64,000 bases of DNA from Diaphorobacter nitroreducens (GCA_003755025.1 RJVL01000001.1:793112-857111); one strand, 5' to 3'. Counted from the stretch's first letter, positions 1 through 9,252 are shown. Made by a program: numbers and translations. The notes: generated by a model from the letters alone, not told the origin.

Positions 1-602
1 CGCGCATGCCGCTCGTGCGATATGGGCTGGGCCCCAGCCTGGGGCAGTGCTGCGGCGGCGTGGTGCAGCTGCGGTTTGAATGCGTGGGGGCTGCTGACGC
101 GCCGGCCTTGCGCGAGCGCCTGGCACCGCGGCTGCAGCCGGTGGCGCTTTTCGGCGGCGGCCATGTGGGGCATGCACTGGCGCGGGTGCTGGCACCGCTG
201 CCGTTTGCGCTGCACTGGATCGACAGCCGCGATGGCGTGTTCCCGCCGCAGGAGGACGACGCGTCCGTGGTCTGTGAACAGTCCGACCCGGTACAGGCGG
301 CCGTGCCGGGCCTGGCGCCGCAGTCCTTCGTGCTCATCATGAGCTTCAGCCACGCGGAGGATCTGGACATCGTGGCGGCGTGCCTCGCACGGCAGCGTGC
401 GCGCGGCGATCTGCCGTTCATCGGCCTGATCGGCAGCCGCACCAAGTGGGCCACCTTCCGCCACCGGCTGGCGGCGCGGGGGTTCTCGGATACCGAGCTG
501 GCGCAGGTGACCTGCCCGATCGGCGTGCCCGGAATCGCCGGCAAGCAGCCCGAGGTGATCGCCGTGGCCGTGGCCGCGCAGTTGCTGCAGCGGCTGGCCT
601 GA
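1..602 (+). CDS. xdhC: XdhC-type molybdenum cofactor insertion protein for xanthine dehydrogenase, 3' part
   Basis: The gene is cut by the left edge of the window; about 200 C-terminal residues are visible and the reading frame is open to the edge. An early motif (GPSLGQCCGG) is typical of the XdhC/CoxI N-terminal domain. It is followed by the Rossmann-like XdhC_C domain with the glycine-rich turn VALFGGGHVGHAL, and later by GLIGSRTKWATF and GIAGKQPEVIAVAVAAQ, which are family hallmarks. XdhC binds sulfurated molybdenum cofactor and passes it to xanthine dehydrogenase in the cytoplasm. The xdhA and xdhB genes would be expected just upstream, outside the window. The gene ends 73 bases from the convergent aldehyde dehydrogenase gene, with a strong palindrome between them. 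Confidence 0.93.
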   Translation, partial: RMPLVRYGLGPSLGQCCGGVVQLRFECVGAADAPALRERLAPRLQPVALFGGGHVGHALARVLAPLPFALHWIDSRDGVFPPQEDDASVVCEQSDPVQAAVPGLAPQSFVLIMSFSHAEDLDIVAACLARQRARGDLPFIGLIGSRTKWATFRHRLAARGFSDTELAQVTCPIGVPGIAGKQPEVIAVAVAAQLLQRLA

Positions 603-610
603 GATTGCGT

Positions 611-660
611 ATAAAAATGGCTGCTGGCGCTTATGGAGCGAGCGCCAGCAGCTATTAATA
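611..660. repeat. Dispersed palindromic element, convergent xdhC/ALDH gap
   Basis: A perfect 12-base stem (620-631 paired with 641-652, loop of 9) is flanked by ataaaaat on one side and ctattaata on the other. The core GCTGGCGCT...AGCGCCAGC matches other copies listed here. Its position between two converging genes, with A/T-rich flanks on both sides, suggests that it works as a two-way terminator here; that is inference. Confidence 0.75.
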
Positions 661-675
661 CAGGAGTTGCGTGGG

Positions 676-2133
676 TCACGCCAGCGTATAGGCCGTCTTC
701 ACCGTCGTGAAGAACTCCTGCGCATAACGGCCTTGTTCCCGCGGGCCGTAGCTGGAGCCCTTGCGCCCGCCGAAGGGCACGTGGTAGTCCACCCCGGCCG
801 TGGGCAGGTTCACCATCACCATGCCCGCCTGTGCATGGCGTTTGAAGTGCGTGGCGTATTTCAGGCTGGTGGTGGCAATGCCGGCGGACAGGCCGAATTC
901 GGTGTCATTCGCCACGGCCAGGGCTTCGTCGTAGTCGCGCACGCGGGTCACGCTGGCCACGGGGCCGAACACCTCTTCGCGGTTGATGCGCATCGCCGGC
1001 GCCGTATCCACGAACAGCGCGGGCGCCATGAAGAAGCCTTCGTTGCCGCTGCCCGTGTGGCAGGCCACGCGCAGGCCGCCGGCCGCCAGCACGCCGCCCT
1101 CGGCCTTGGCGATCTCTACGTACGACAGGTCTTGCTCCAGCTGCGCCTGGCTCACCACCGGGCCCACGTCGGTGCCCGTGGCCAGCGCGTCGCCCACTTT
1201 GATTTTCGCCATGCGTGCCTGGAGCGCCTCGATGAACTTCGGGTAGATGCCCTGGGTGACGATCAGGCGGCTGGACGCCGTGCAGCGCTGGCCCGTGGAA
1301 TAGAACGCGCTCTGTGCGGACAGCTCCACCGCCTGCGCGAGGTCGGCATCGTCCAGCACCACCTGCGGATTCTTGCCGCCCATCTCCAGCTGCACCTTTT
1401 TGCCGTTCTGCACGCACGCCTGGGCGATGCCGCGGCCCACGCCGACCGATCCGGTGAAGCTGATGGCGGCCACGCCGGGGTGCTGCACCAGCGCCTCGCC
1501 GATCACGCGCCCGCGGCCCATCACCAGGTTGAACACGCCGGCGGGGATGCCCGAGCGGTGGATGATCTCGGCCAGCGCCCACGCGCTGCCGGGCACCAGG
1601 TCGGCGGGCTTCAACACCACGCAGTTGCCGAACGCCAGGGCCGGCGCGATCTTCCAGGCGGGGATGGCCATGGGGAAGTTCCACGGCGTGATCAGGCCCA
1701 CGACGCCGATGGGCTCGCGCGTGACCTCCACGCCGATGCCGGGCCGCACCGAGGGCACGGTCTCGCCCGCCAGGCGCAGGCATTCGCCGGCGAAAAACTT
1801 GAAGATCTGCCCGGCGCGGGCGACTTCGCCGATGCCTTCTGCGCGGGTCTTGCCTTCCTCGCGCGCCAGCAGCGCGCCCAGTTCCTCGCGCCGCGCGAGG
1901 ATTTCATTGCCGATCTTGTCCAGCGCATCGTGGCGCGCCTGGATGCCCGACGTGCTCCATGCGGGGAAGGCAGCGGTGGCGGCCGCCACGGCGGCGTCCA
2001 CGTGCGAGGCGTCGCCCTGGGCGTATTCGCCCACCACATCGGCCAGGTTGCTGGGATTGGTGTTGGGCGCGGCCTGGGACGTGGAAACCCATTCGCCGTT
2101 GATGAGCAGGCCGTGGGGGGAGGAAGCAGACAT
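676..2133 (-). CDS. NAD(P)-dependent aldehyde dehydrogenase, possibly 2,5-dioxovalerate (ketoglutarate semialdehyde) dehydrogenase
   Basis: A 485-residue member of the aldehyde dehydrogenase superfamily. Visible landmarks are TPWNFPMAIPAWKIAPAL (cofactor-binding region), the FTGSVGVG turn, LEMGGKNP with the general-base Glu, and GQRCTASSR with the nucleophilic Cys. I start at the ATG at 2133 (MSASSPHGLL) because AAGGA lies just upstream; a longer frame adds 22 unlikely residues. The opening (GLLINGEWV, then NPSNLADVVGEYAQ) resembles alpha-ketoglutaric semialdehyde dehydrogenases of sugar-acid or hydroxyproline catabolism, but the substrate cannot be fixed from sequence alone. It is divergent from a GntR regulator with a perfect palindrome between them, so it is probably the regulated target. 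It lies between purine genes but has no clear purine role. Confidence 0.88.
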   Translation of the reverse strand: MSASSPHGLLINGEWVSTSQAAPNTNPSNLADVVGEYAQGDASHVDAAVAAATAAFPAWSTSGIQARHDALDKIGNEILARREELGALLAREEGKTRAEGIGEVARAGQIFKFFAGECLRLAGETVPSVRPGIGVEVTREPIGVVGLITPWNFPMAIPAWKIAPALAFGNCVVLKPADLVPGSAWALAEIIHRSGIPAGVFNLVMGRGRVIGEALVQHPGVAAISFTGSVGVGRGIAQACVQNGKKVQLEMGGKNPQVVLDDADLAQAVELSAQSAFYSTGQRCTASSRLIVTQGIYPKFIEALQARMAKIKVGDALATGTDVGPVVSQAQLEQDLSYVEIAKAEGGVLAAGGLRVACHTGSGNEGFFMAPALFVDTAPAMRINREEVFGPVASVTRVRDYDEALAVANDTEFGLSAGIATTSLKYATHFKRHAQAGMVMVNLPTAGVDYHVPFGGRKGSSYGPREQGRYAQEFFTTVKTAYTLA

Positions 2134-2213
2134 GGGAATCCTTGGGAAGTGTGTGGACAGAGAAAAGGAGAGGCGGGCACGGCCGTGAAGGCGTGCCATT
2201 TGAAATATTGGAA

Positions 2214-2229
2214 CACTAATATATTAGTG
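2214..2229. promoter_or_regulatory. Perfect 16-base palindrome, likely GntR operator
   Basis: CACTAATATATTAGTG reads the same on both strands. It lies in the gap between the divergent aldehyde dehydrogenase and GntR genes, 21 bases upstream of the regulator start and 80 from the dehydrogenase start. FadR-subfamily GntR proteins bind short A/T-rich palindromes of this size, so this is the natural candidate operator for autoregulation and dehydrogenase control. Binding is inferred. Confidence 0.6.
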
Positions 2230-2250
2230 CACGAATGCGAGAATCCACGT

Positions 2251-2943
2251 ATGCCCATACTGACCAAGTTCCGCCTTGACCGTTCGCGCCTGGCCGCCCC
2301 GCAGGTCTTCGAAAGCCTGCGCGAGGCCATTCTGACGCTGGAGCTGGTGCCCGGCGCGATGCTGGTGCGCAGCGACCTGGCCGGGCAATTCGGCGTGAGC
2401 CAGACGCCCATCCGCGAGGCGCTGCTGCGCCTGGAAGAGGAGGGCTTGGTGGAAGTCTTTCCCCAGCACGCCACGCTGGTCAGCCGCATCGACGTGGCGG
2501 CTGCGCGCGAAGCGCACTTCCTGCGCCGCTCCATCGAGCTGGAGATCGTGCGCACGCTGGCGCTGCAGCCGCCCCCCGGCCTGGTAGTGCAATTGCAGGC
2601 GCAGTGCGCACTGCAGGAATCGCTGGCCGCCGCGCAGCGCTATGACGACTTTCTGGGTGCGGACCATGGCTTTCACCGCCTGATGTATGAGGCGGCCGGC
2701 GTCATGGGCCTGTGGGCGCTGGTGCGCCGCTACTCCGGCCATGTGGATCGCTTGCGCCGCCTGCACCTACCCACCGCAGGCAAGACGGGCGTCATCATGC
2801 GCCAGCACCGGGCCATCCTCGACGCCATTGACCGGCAGAACGCTCCCGCGGCCCAGGAGGCGTTGCGCGAGCACCTGTCGGGCACGCTCAGCGCGGTGGA
2901 CGACGTATGCGCCCAGCATCCGGATTACATCCTGCAGGGTTAG
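2251..2943 (+). CDS. GntR-family (FadR/FCD subfamily) transcriptional regulator
   Basis: A 230-residue regulator. The N-terminal winged helix-turn-helix covers roughly residues 15-80 (SLREAILTLELVPGAML, then FGVSQTPIREALLRLEEEGLV). The all-helical FCD effector domain follows, with the His-rich metal/ligand positions seen as DHGFHRLMYEAAG and IMRQHRAILDAI. Start at the ATG 2251 (MPILTKFRLD); the open frame runs back to 667, but that part is antisense to the dehydrogenase and is not coding. It is divergently transcribed from the aldehyde dehydrogenase and probably represses it and itself until a sugar-acid or related ligand binds. The ligand is unknown. Confidence 0.88.
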   Translation: MPILTKFRLDRSRLAAPQVFESLREAILTLELVPGAMLVRSDLAGQFGVSQTPIREALLRLEEEGLVEVFPQHATLVSRIDVAAAREAHFLRRSIELEIVRTLALQPPPGLVVQLQAQCALQESLAAAQRYDDFLGADHGFHRLMYEAAGVMGLWALVRRYSGHVDRLRRLHLPTAGKTGVIMRQHRAILDAIDRQNAPAAQEALREHLSGTLSAVDDVCAQHPDYILQG

Positions 2944-2981
2944 GGACAATCCCTGGGCCATTCCAGCGGCCGTTGCCAGAA

Positions 2982-2995
2982 AAGTGCATACACTT
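2982..2995. promoter_or_regulatory. Possible operator upstream of puuD
   Basis: The inverted repeat AAGTG-cata-CACTT lies in the 188-base gap between the GntR gene and puuD, about 137 bases upstream of the puuD start. It is the only clear dyad in this gap. A role in purine-responsive control is a guess from position; no regulator for it is identified here. Confidence 0.25.
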
Positions 2996-3131
2996 CTTGT
3001 TCACAAAACGGGTCGCAGCGGTGCCCCGGCAGCTTCCTGCCACGGTGCGCGGCCCCTCTTTTTCTGCTCAGAGCGCCCGCAGTGGTGAGCAGCTTGCAGG
3101 TGGCCCGCCGGGCCGCCAAGGTTGAAACACG

Positions 3132-4334
3132 ATGGAAAGCTACTTCCTCGACTGGGCCAATCTGCTGCTGCGCTGGCTGCACGTCATCACTGCCATCGCC
3201 TGGGTGGGCTCCTCGTTCTACTTCGTCTTTCTGGACAGCAGCCTCACGCCGCCGGTCGACGAGGACCTGAAGCGCCAGGGCGTGAACGGCGAGCTTTGGG
3301 CTGTGCATGGCGGGGGCTTCTACCACCCGGTCAAGTTCAACGTGGCGCCCCCGAAGCTGCCGGACCATCTGCACTGGTTCTTCTGGGAGAGCTATACCAC
3401 CTGGCTCAGCGGCTTTGCGCTGCTCACGGTTTCGTATCTGTGGAACGCGGGCATCTACCTGGTGCATCCGGCTAACCCGCTCATGTCGCCCGCCATGGCC
3501 ATCGTGGCGGCACTGGCCTTTCTGGTGGTGTTCTGGCTGCTGTACGACGGCATCTGCCGCGTGTTCGGCCAGAAGGCCAACGGCGATGCCACCGTGGGGG
3601 CGCTGGTGCTGGTCCTGGTGTGCATCGCCGCGTGGCTGGCCTGCCGCATCTTTCCCGGCCAGGCGGCCTTCCTGCTGATGGGCGCGATGCTCGCCACCTC
3701 GATGAGCGCCAACGTGTTCTTCTGGATCATTCCCGGCCAGCGCAAGGTGGTGGCGGCACTGAAGGCCGGCCAGCCGGTGGACCCGGTGCATGGCAAGCGC
3801 GGCAAGCAACGCAGCGTGCACAACACGTACTTCACGCTGCCGGTGCTGTTCGCCATGCTCTCCAACCACTACGGCTGGCTCTACAACCATGGGCAGAACT
3901 GGCTGGTACTGATCCTCATGATGTTCGCAGGCGCGGCCATTCGCCAGTTCTTCGTGATGCGCCACGGCTACAAGCTGGGCCGCAACGGCCATCCCTGGCC
4001 CTATGCGGCCGTGGGCGTGGTGGTGCTGCTGGGCGTGGTGGTATGGCTCAAGCCGGCTGCGCCGGCCGTGTCCGCCGCCGCGCCGGCCGCCGCAGGCTAC
4101 GAACAACTGCACGCCGTCATACAAAAACACTGCGTGGTGTGCCACAGCGCCAACACCGCGCAGAAGAACGTGAAGTTCGACACCCCGCAGGACGTGAAGA
4201 GCCACGCGCAGCAGATCTACCAACAGGTGGTGCAGCTGCGCAAGATGCCGTTTGGCAACCCGGGCGCACTGTCCGACGAAGAGCGCGAAACCTTCAAACG
4301 CTGGTACGAAAACGGCGCCAGCATCGCGCCCTGA
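3132..4334 (+). CDS. puuD: Membrane-bound urate hydroxylase PuuD with C-terminal cytochrome c domain
   Basis: A 400-residue protein. It opens with the family signature LLLRWLHVITAIAWVGSSFYF, and further transmembrane helices follow across residues ~1-310 (urate oxidase N-terminal membrane domain, formerly DUF989). A periplasmic cytochrome c domain at the C-terminus carries CVVCH at residues 334-338. The family oxidises urate to 5-hydroxyisourate in the inner membrane and passes electrons to the respiratory chain instead of making peroxide. It sits 33 bases before guaD on the same strand and downstream of xdhC, which fits a guanine to xanthine to urate route. The predicted start is preceded only by a weak purine-rich site. 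Confidence 0.93.
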   Translation: MESYFLDWANLLLRWLHVITAIAWVGSSFYFVFLDSSLTPPVDEDLKRQGVNGELWAVHGGGFYHPVKFNVAPPKLPDHLHWFFWESYTTWLSGFALLTVSYLWNAGIYLVHPANPLMSPAMAIVAALAFLVVFWLLYDGICRVFGQKANGDATVGALVLVLVCIAAWLACRIFPGQAAFLLMGAMLATSMSANVFFWIIPGQRKVVAALKAGQPVDPVHGKRGKQRSVHNTYFTLPVLFAMLSNHYGWLYNHGQNWLVLILMMFAGAAIRQFFVMRHGYKLGRNGHPWPYAAVGVVVLLGVVVWLKPAAPAVSAAAPAAAGYEQLHAVIQKHCVVCHSANTAQKNVKFDTPQDVKSHAQQIYQQVVQLRKMPFGNPGALSDEERETFKRWYENGASIAP

Positions 4335-4367
4335 CGCCCCCCGGTATTGCGGGCATCATCCGGGGCC

Positions 4368-5651
4368 ATGCACCTTTACCGATCTGCGCTCCTGCGCTTT
4401 GCCGACGACGGCACGGCCCTGTACGAAGAAGACGGCCTGTTGGCCACCGCACCCGATGACCGGGGCGTGCAGCGCGTGCACGCCGCCGGCGCGTGGCGCG
4501 CGCTGGCGCCCCTTTATTTTTCTCAGGCCTCGCAGCCGGTGACCCACTGGCCTGGCCGCATCATTGCACCCGGCTTCGTGGACATGCATGTGCACTACCC
4601 GCAGCTGGACGTGATCGGCTCGCCCGCCGAAGGCCTGCTGCCCTGGCTGGAGAACTACACCTTTCCGCACGAGTCGCGATTCGCCGATGCCGGCTACGCC
4701 GCGGGGGTGGCGGGCTTCTTCCTGGATGAGCTGCAGCGCAACGGCGTGACCACGGCGCTCACCTTCGCCACCTCGCATCCGGGCTCGGTGGATGCGCTGA
4801 TGGCGCAGGCACATGCGCGGCGGCTGCGCCTGATTGCCGGCAAGGTGCTGCAAGACCGCCACTCGCCCGACGGCGTGCGCGACGCGACCGAGCAATCCCT
4901 CATTGATACCGAAGCGCTCATCCAGCGCTGGCACGGCAAGGGGCGGCTGGGCTATGCGATCACGCCGCGTTTTGCCCCCACCAGTACGCCGCAGCAGCTG
5001 AGCGGCGCGGGTGCTCTGGCCGCGCGCTACCCCGACGTATGGGTGCAGTCCCATGTGGCGGAGAACCAGCAGGAGATCTGCTGGGCGCGGGAGCTGTTCC
5101 CCGGCACGCGCAGCTACCTGGATGTGTATGCCCGTGTCGGCCTGCTGCGTGAGCGCGCGGTGTACGCGCATTGCATCCATTTCGACGACGAGGACCGCGC
5201 CGCCATGCGCGAGAGCGGCGCGGTGGCTGCCGTGTGCCCCACGAGCAACCTGTTCCTGGGCAGTGGCCAGTTTGACTTTGCGGGCGCGGACCGCATGGGC
5301 TTCGGCTACGGCTTGGCCAGCGACGTGGGCGGCGGCACCAGCTTCAGCCCTTTCCACACGATGCTGGCCGCGTACTACGTAGGCCGGGAGGGGCAGACCA
5401 AGACGGGACTGAGCCTGGCGCCGCAACGGCTGTGGTGGCTGCATACCGCCGGTGCCGCGCGGGCGTTGGGGCTGGATGGCGTGGTGGGCAACCTGGAGCC
5501 GGGTTGCGAAGCCGACTTCGTGGTGCTGAATCCTGCAGCGACCCCGCTGCTGGCGCGGCGCACGGCGGGCGCCGCCCACCTGGACGAACTGCTGTTCGCG
5601 ATGATCGTGCTCGGCGACGACCGTTTGATCGAGCGCACGGTCATTGCATGA
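4368..5651 (+). CDS. guaD: Guanine deaminase
   Basis: A 427-residue amidohydrolase that converts guanine to xanthine. The metal ligands HxH (H74, H76, in FVDMHVHYPQ), the QSHVAEN region, the YAHCIHF His and the SDVGGGTSFSPF motif with the catalytic Asp are all present, and this set is diagnostic for guanine deaminases. I use the ATG at 4368; a TTG at 4347 is also in frame. It follows puuD closely and is probably cotranscribed. The stop codon lies on the edge of a palindromic repeat. Confidence 0.92.
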   Translation: MHLYRSALLRFADDGTALYEEDGLLATAPDDRGVQRVHAAGAWRALAPLYFSQASQPVTHWPGRIIAPGFVDMHVHYPQLDVIGSPAEGLLPWLENYTFPHESRFADAGYAAGVAGFFLDELQRNGVTTALTFATSHPGSVDALMAQAHARRLRLIAGKVLQDRHSPDGVRDATEQSLIDTEALIQRWHGKGRLGYAITPRFAPTSTPQQLSGAGALAARYPDVWVQSHVAENQQEICWARELFPGTRSYLDVYARVGLLRERAVYAHCIHFDDEDRAAMRESGAVAAVCPTSNLFLGSGQFDFAGADRMGFGYGLASDVGGGTSFSPFHTMLAAYYVGREGQTKTGLSLAPQRLWWLHTAGAARALGLDGVVGNLEPGCEADFVVLNPAATPLLARRTAGAAHLDELLFAMIVLGDDRLIERTVIA

Positions 5652-5705
5652 AATATTTGCCTCTGACGCTTATGTATCAAGCGCCAGCAGCTATCATTTA
5701 AGTAG
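5651..5705. repeat. Dispersed palindromic element, guaD/dcd gap
   Basis: An imperfect copy: GCctctgACGCTT, a loop, then AAGCGCCAGCAGCTAT, followed by an A/T-rich tail. It begins at the guaD stop codon. The tail runs toward a possible dcd -10 (TAGAAT at 5718-5723). Confidence 0.65.
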
Positions 5706-5741
5706 CTTTCATTCACCTAGAATACGCGCCAGGAGTACCCC

Positions 5742-6308
<567 letters not shown>

Positions 6309-6461
6309 AGGACCTGCCTAAAGGACCGCGGCCTGGACCGTGGGGTGCGCGCCGACTCCTGCGCCGGCGCTTGCCGCCGTCCTACACGCAGGCTGGCCCT
6401 GCGCCGGTGGTACGGCTGCGTGGCGCTGCCTAGGATGGCTGCAGTGTTTCAGGAGTACTGC

Positions 6462-6710
6462 ATGTCCCGCCCCATCCATGATCCCGCCTCCCCCGCTGCG
6501 CCCCGGCCATGGGATCCGCCCGTGAAGTCTGCGCCCACGCCCAGCCTCTGGATGTGGCTGGGTGCCGCCATCGTCATCCTTGCGCAGTTGTGGGTGCTGC
6601 AGGCGGTGGTGGAACGCCACACGCACCAAGCCCACGAACGGATGGCGAAGTACGTCAACCACACGCTGCAGCCGCGCCCGTCGCAGGACATGTTGCTGGC
6701 CGCGCAGTAG
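6462..6710 (+). CDS. Small single-pass membrane protein of unknown function
   Basis: An 82-residue protein not assigned to any family. The start at ATG 6462 is supported by AGGAG nine bases upstream. A Pro-rich N-terminal stretch (~30 residues) precedes one strong hydrophobic helix (LWMWLGAAIVILAQLWVLQAVV, residues ~30-51) and a short polar tail with His residues. It lies between dcd and the ypfJ-like gene on the same strand. The open frame extends upstream to 6345, but that part lacks a ribosome site. No function is proposed. Confidence 0.6.
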   Translation: MSRPIHDPASPAAPRPWDPPVKSAPTPSLWMWLGAAIVILAQLWVLQAVVERHTHQAHERMAKYVNHTLQPRPSQDMLLAAQ

Positions 6711-6789
6711 TGCGCGGCGCGAAATCCCGAGGGTGCCGCCGCGGGCGTAACATCGGCGGCTGGTGCGTCGTGCACGCAGGAGATCACCC

Positions 6790-7653
6790 ATGAGATGGGA
6801 AGGCAATCGCGAATCGGACAACGTGGAAGACCGGCGCAGCGGCGGCGGGGGCGGCTTCATCGGCGGACGCTCGATCGGCATTGGCACCATCGTTGTGGCG
6901 CTCATCGGCTGGGGTGTGTTTGGCATCAACCCGCTGACCACCATCGGCGTACTGTCGGGCGGGGGCGCGCCGCAGGTCCAACAGGGGCCGGCCCAGCGTC
7001 CGCCGCAGGGCGACCGTGAGGCCGCCTTCGTCTCCACCGTCCTGGCGTCCACGGAGGATGTGTGGGCGCAGGTGTTCCAGCAAGGTGGGGCGCAGTACCG
7101 CCAGCCCAAGTTGGTGCTCTACCGCGGCGCCACGCCCACGGCCTGTGGTACGGGGCAGAGCGCGATGGGGCCGTTTTACTGCCCCGGGGACCAAAAGGTG
7201 TACCTGGACATGGATTTCTTCGACACCATGAGTCGCCAGCTGGGTGCGCCAGGCGAATTTGCCCGCGCCTACGTGATCGCGCACGAGGTCGGCCACCATG
7301 TGCAGACCCTGCTGGGCACCACCGGCAAGGTGGACGGCATGCGCGGGCGCGTGAGCCAGCGCGAGCAGAACGCGCTGTCGGTACGGCTGGAGCTGCAGGC
7401 CGACTGCTACGCCGGCATTTGGGCCCACCATTCGCAACAGGCCAAGAACTGGCTGGAGCAGGGCGACATCGAGTCCGCGGTGAACGCCGCCGAGCAGATC
7501 GGTGACGACGCGCTGCAGCGCCAGCAGACTGGCACCGTGCGGCCCGATGCCTTTACCCACGGCTCCAGCGCGCAGCGCGTGCGGTGGTTCACGCAGGGGT
7601 TCAAGACCGGCAGTGTGCAGGGCTGCAACACTTTCAACGCACAGTCGCTTTGA
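6790..7653 (+). CDS. ypfJ: YpfJ-type neutral zinc metallopeptidase
   Basis: A 287-residue protein of the Zn_peptidase family (PF04228 type). A charged N-terminus (MRWEGNRESDNVEDRR) and a Gly-rich run are followed by one transmembrane helix (residues ~30-55). The extracytoplasmic domain carries the zinc site HEVGHH at residues ~163-168 and the downstream LELQADCYAGIWAHHS motif with the third ligand region. The start is the ATG at 6790, with GGAG upstream. The family is widespread in proteobacteria but its physiological substrate is not established. The order motif content is complete, so the enzyme is probably active. Confidence 0.88.
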   Translation: MRWEGNRESDNVEDRRSGGGGGFIGGRSIGIGTIVVALIGWGVFGINPLTTIGVLSGGGAPQVQQGPAQRPPQGDREAAFVSTVLASTEDVWAQVFQQGGAQYRQPKLVLYRGATPTACGTGQSAMGPFYCPGDQKVYLDMDFFDTMSRQLGAPGEFARAYVIAHEVGHHVQTLLGTTGKVDGMRGRVSQREQNALSVRLELQADCYAGIWAHHSQQAKNWLEQGDIESAVNAAEQIGDDALQRQQTGTVRPDAFTHGSSAQRVRWFTQGFKTGSVQGCNTFNAQSL

Positions 7654-7768
7654 CACCGTGAACGCACGCTAAGCCGTCGTTTTCGCGCCAAGCAGGAGAC
7701 GCCCCGGTACAGGCCGTTGACGGCCTTGTTGGCCTTCGCCGCTGCTGCAATGCGACAATAGCGGCTTC

Positions 7769-9223
7769 ATGACACAACCCTATTCCACTCTTGCGCTGGC
7801 CGAGCCGCTCAAGCGCGCCGTAGCCGAGATGGGCTACGAGAACATGACGCCGATCCAGGCGCAGGCGATCCCTGTCGTGCTGACCGGCAAGGACGTGATG
7901 GGTGCGGCGCAAACCGGCACCGGCAAGACGGCGGCCTTTTCGCTGCCGTTGCTGCAGCGCCTGCTCAAGCACGAGAACAGTTCAGCCTCTCCCGCGCGCC
8001 ACCCTGTGCGGGCGCTCGTGCTGCTGCCCACGCGCGAGCTGGCGGACCAGGTGGCGCAGCAGATCGCGCTGTACGCCAAGTACACCAAGCTGCGCAGCAC
8101 GGTGGTGTTTGGCGGCATGGACATGAAGCCGCAGACCATCGAGCTGAAAAAGGGCGTCGAGGTGCTGGTGGCCACGCCCGGCCGTCTGCTGGACCATATC
8201 GAGGCCAAGAACGCGGTGCTCAATCAGGTCGAGTACGTGGTGCTGGACGAGGCCGACCGCATGCTGGACATTGGCTTCCTGCCCGACCTGCAGCGCATCC
8301 TCTCCTACCTGCCCAAGCAGCGCACCACGCTGCTGTTCTCCGCCACCTTCTCGCCCGAGATCAAGCGCCTGGCCGGCAGCTATCTGCAGGACCCGATCAC
8401 CATCGAGGTCGCGCGCCCCAACGAGACCGCCTCCACCGTGGAGCAGCGCTTCTTCGCGGTAGACGGCGACGACAAGCGCCGCGCCATCCGCCATGTGCTG
8501 AACGAGCGCGGCCTCAAGCAGGCCTTCATCTTCGTGAACAGCAAGCTGGGCTGCGCGCGCCTGGCCCGCAGCCTGGAGCGCGACGGCCTCAAGACCGCCG
8601 CGCTGCATGGCGACAAGAGCCAGGACGAGCGATTGAAGGCGCTGGAAGCCTTCAAGAGCGGCGAGGTGGACCTGCTGGTCTGCACCGACGTGGCGGCGCG
8701 GGGCCTGGACATCAAGGACGTGCCTGCGGTGTTCAATTACGACGTGCCCTTCAATGCAGAGGACTACGTGCACCGCATCGGCCGTACGGGCCGCGCCGGC
8801 GCATCGGGTCTGGCTGTCACGCTGGCGGCCAGCAGCGATACCCGCCTGGTGGCGGATATCGAGAAGCTCATCAAGAAGAAGATTGAGCTGGAACCGCTGG
8901 AATTGCAGGAAGATCGTCCGCGGGGCCGCTACAACGACGGCCGCCGCGCCTGGGGCGGCGACGATTCGGGCGAGGGCGCTCCAGCCGCCCCCCGCAGTCG
9001 TGAGCGCAGCGCGTACCGCTCCGCGCCTGCGGCGTCTCGCGATCCGTTCTTCGACAAGCCTTACGAGGCCAGCACCTCGGCCGGTGCGTCGGCGAGCTGG
9101 GAGGTGGCACCCAAGGCATCGCCCGCGCGTGGCGGCATCTCCGCCAACATCAAGCCCAAGCGCAAATTACCCGCCTTGTTCAAGGCACCGCAGGCCTCTA
9201 CGGCCGAGCCATCAACCCACTGA
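7769..9223 (+). CDS. rhlE: DEAD-box ATP-dependent RNA helicase, RhlE type
   Basis: A 484-residue protein with both RecA-like domains. Seen motifs are the Q motif (MTPIQAQAIP), Walker A AQTGTGKT (residues 47-54), PTRELADQV, VLDEADRML (~residue 160), SAT, the ARGLDIKDV region and HRIGRTGRAG (~335-344). After residue ~380 there is a disordered Arg/Ser/Ala-rich tail ending in a basic stretch, as in RhlE proteins, which binds RNA non-specifically. It unwinds short RNA duplexes in ribosome assembly or mRNA decay. GACAAT at 7754-7759 is a possible -10 element close to the start. A clear terminator follows. Confidence 0.9.
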   Translation: MTQPYSTLALAEPLKRAVAEMGYENMTPIQAQAIPVVLTGKDVMGAAQTGTGKTAAFSLPLLQRLLKHENSSASPARHPVRALVLLPTRELADQVAQQIALYAKYTKLRSTVVFGGMDMKPQTIELKKGVEVLVATPGRLLDHIEAKNAVLNQVEYVVLDEADRMLDIGFLPDLQRILSYLPKQRTTLLFSATFSPEIKRLAGSYLQDPITIEVARPNETASTVEQRFFAVDGDDKRRAIRHVLNERGLKQAFIFVNSKLGCARLARSLERDGLKTAALHGDKSQDERLKALEAFKSGEVDLLVCTDVAARGLDIKDVPAVFNYDVPFNAEDYVHRIGRTGRAGASGLAVTLAASSDTRLVADIEKLIKKKIELEPLELQEDRPRGRYNDGRRAWGGDDSGEGAPAAPRSRERSAYRSAPAASRDPFFDKPYEASTSAGASASWEVAPKASPARGGISANIKPKRKLPALFKAPQASTAEPSTH

Positions 9224-9229
9224 AAACAC

Positions 9230-9252
9230 AGGCCGCCGTTCAGCGGCCTTTT
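9230..9252 (+). terminator. Intrinsic terminator of rhlE
   Basis: The stem AGGCCGC/GCGGCCT (9230-9236 with 9243-9249) has a 6-base loop and runs straight into TTTT. It starts 6 bases after the rhlE stop. Confidence 0.8.

Noticed and set aside
667..2250. Long plus-strand extension upstream of the GntR regulator
   Set aside because: It is antisense to the aldehyde dehydrogenase. The regulator's family-like sequence begins at 2251.
2940..4223. Minus-strand 427-codon frame opposite puuD
   Set aside because: Very rich in His, Gln and Arg, with no domain; puuD on the other strand is complete with CxxCH and membrane helices.
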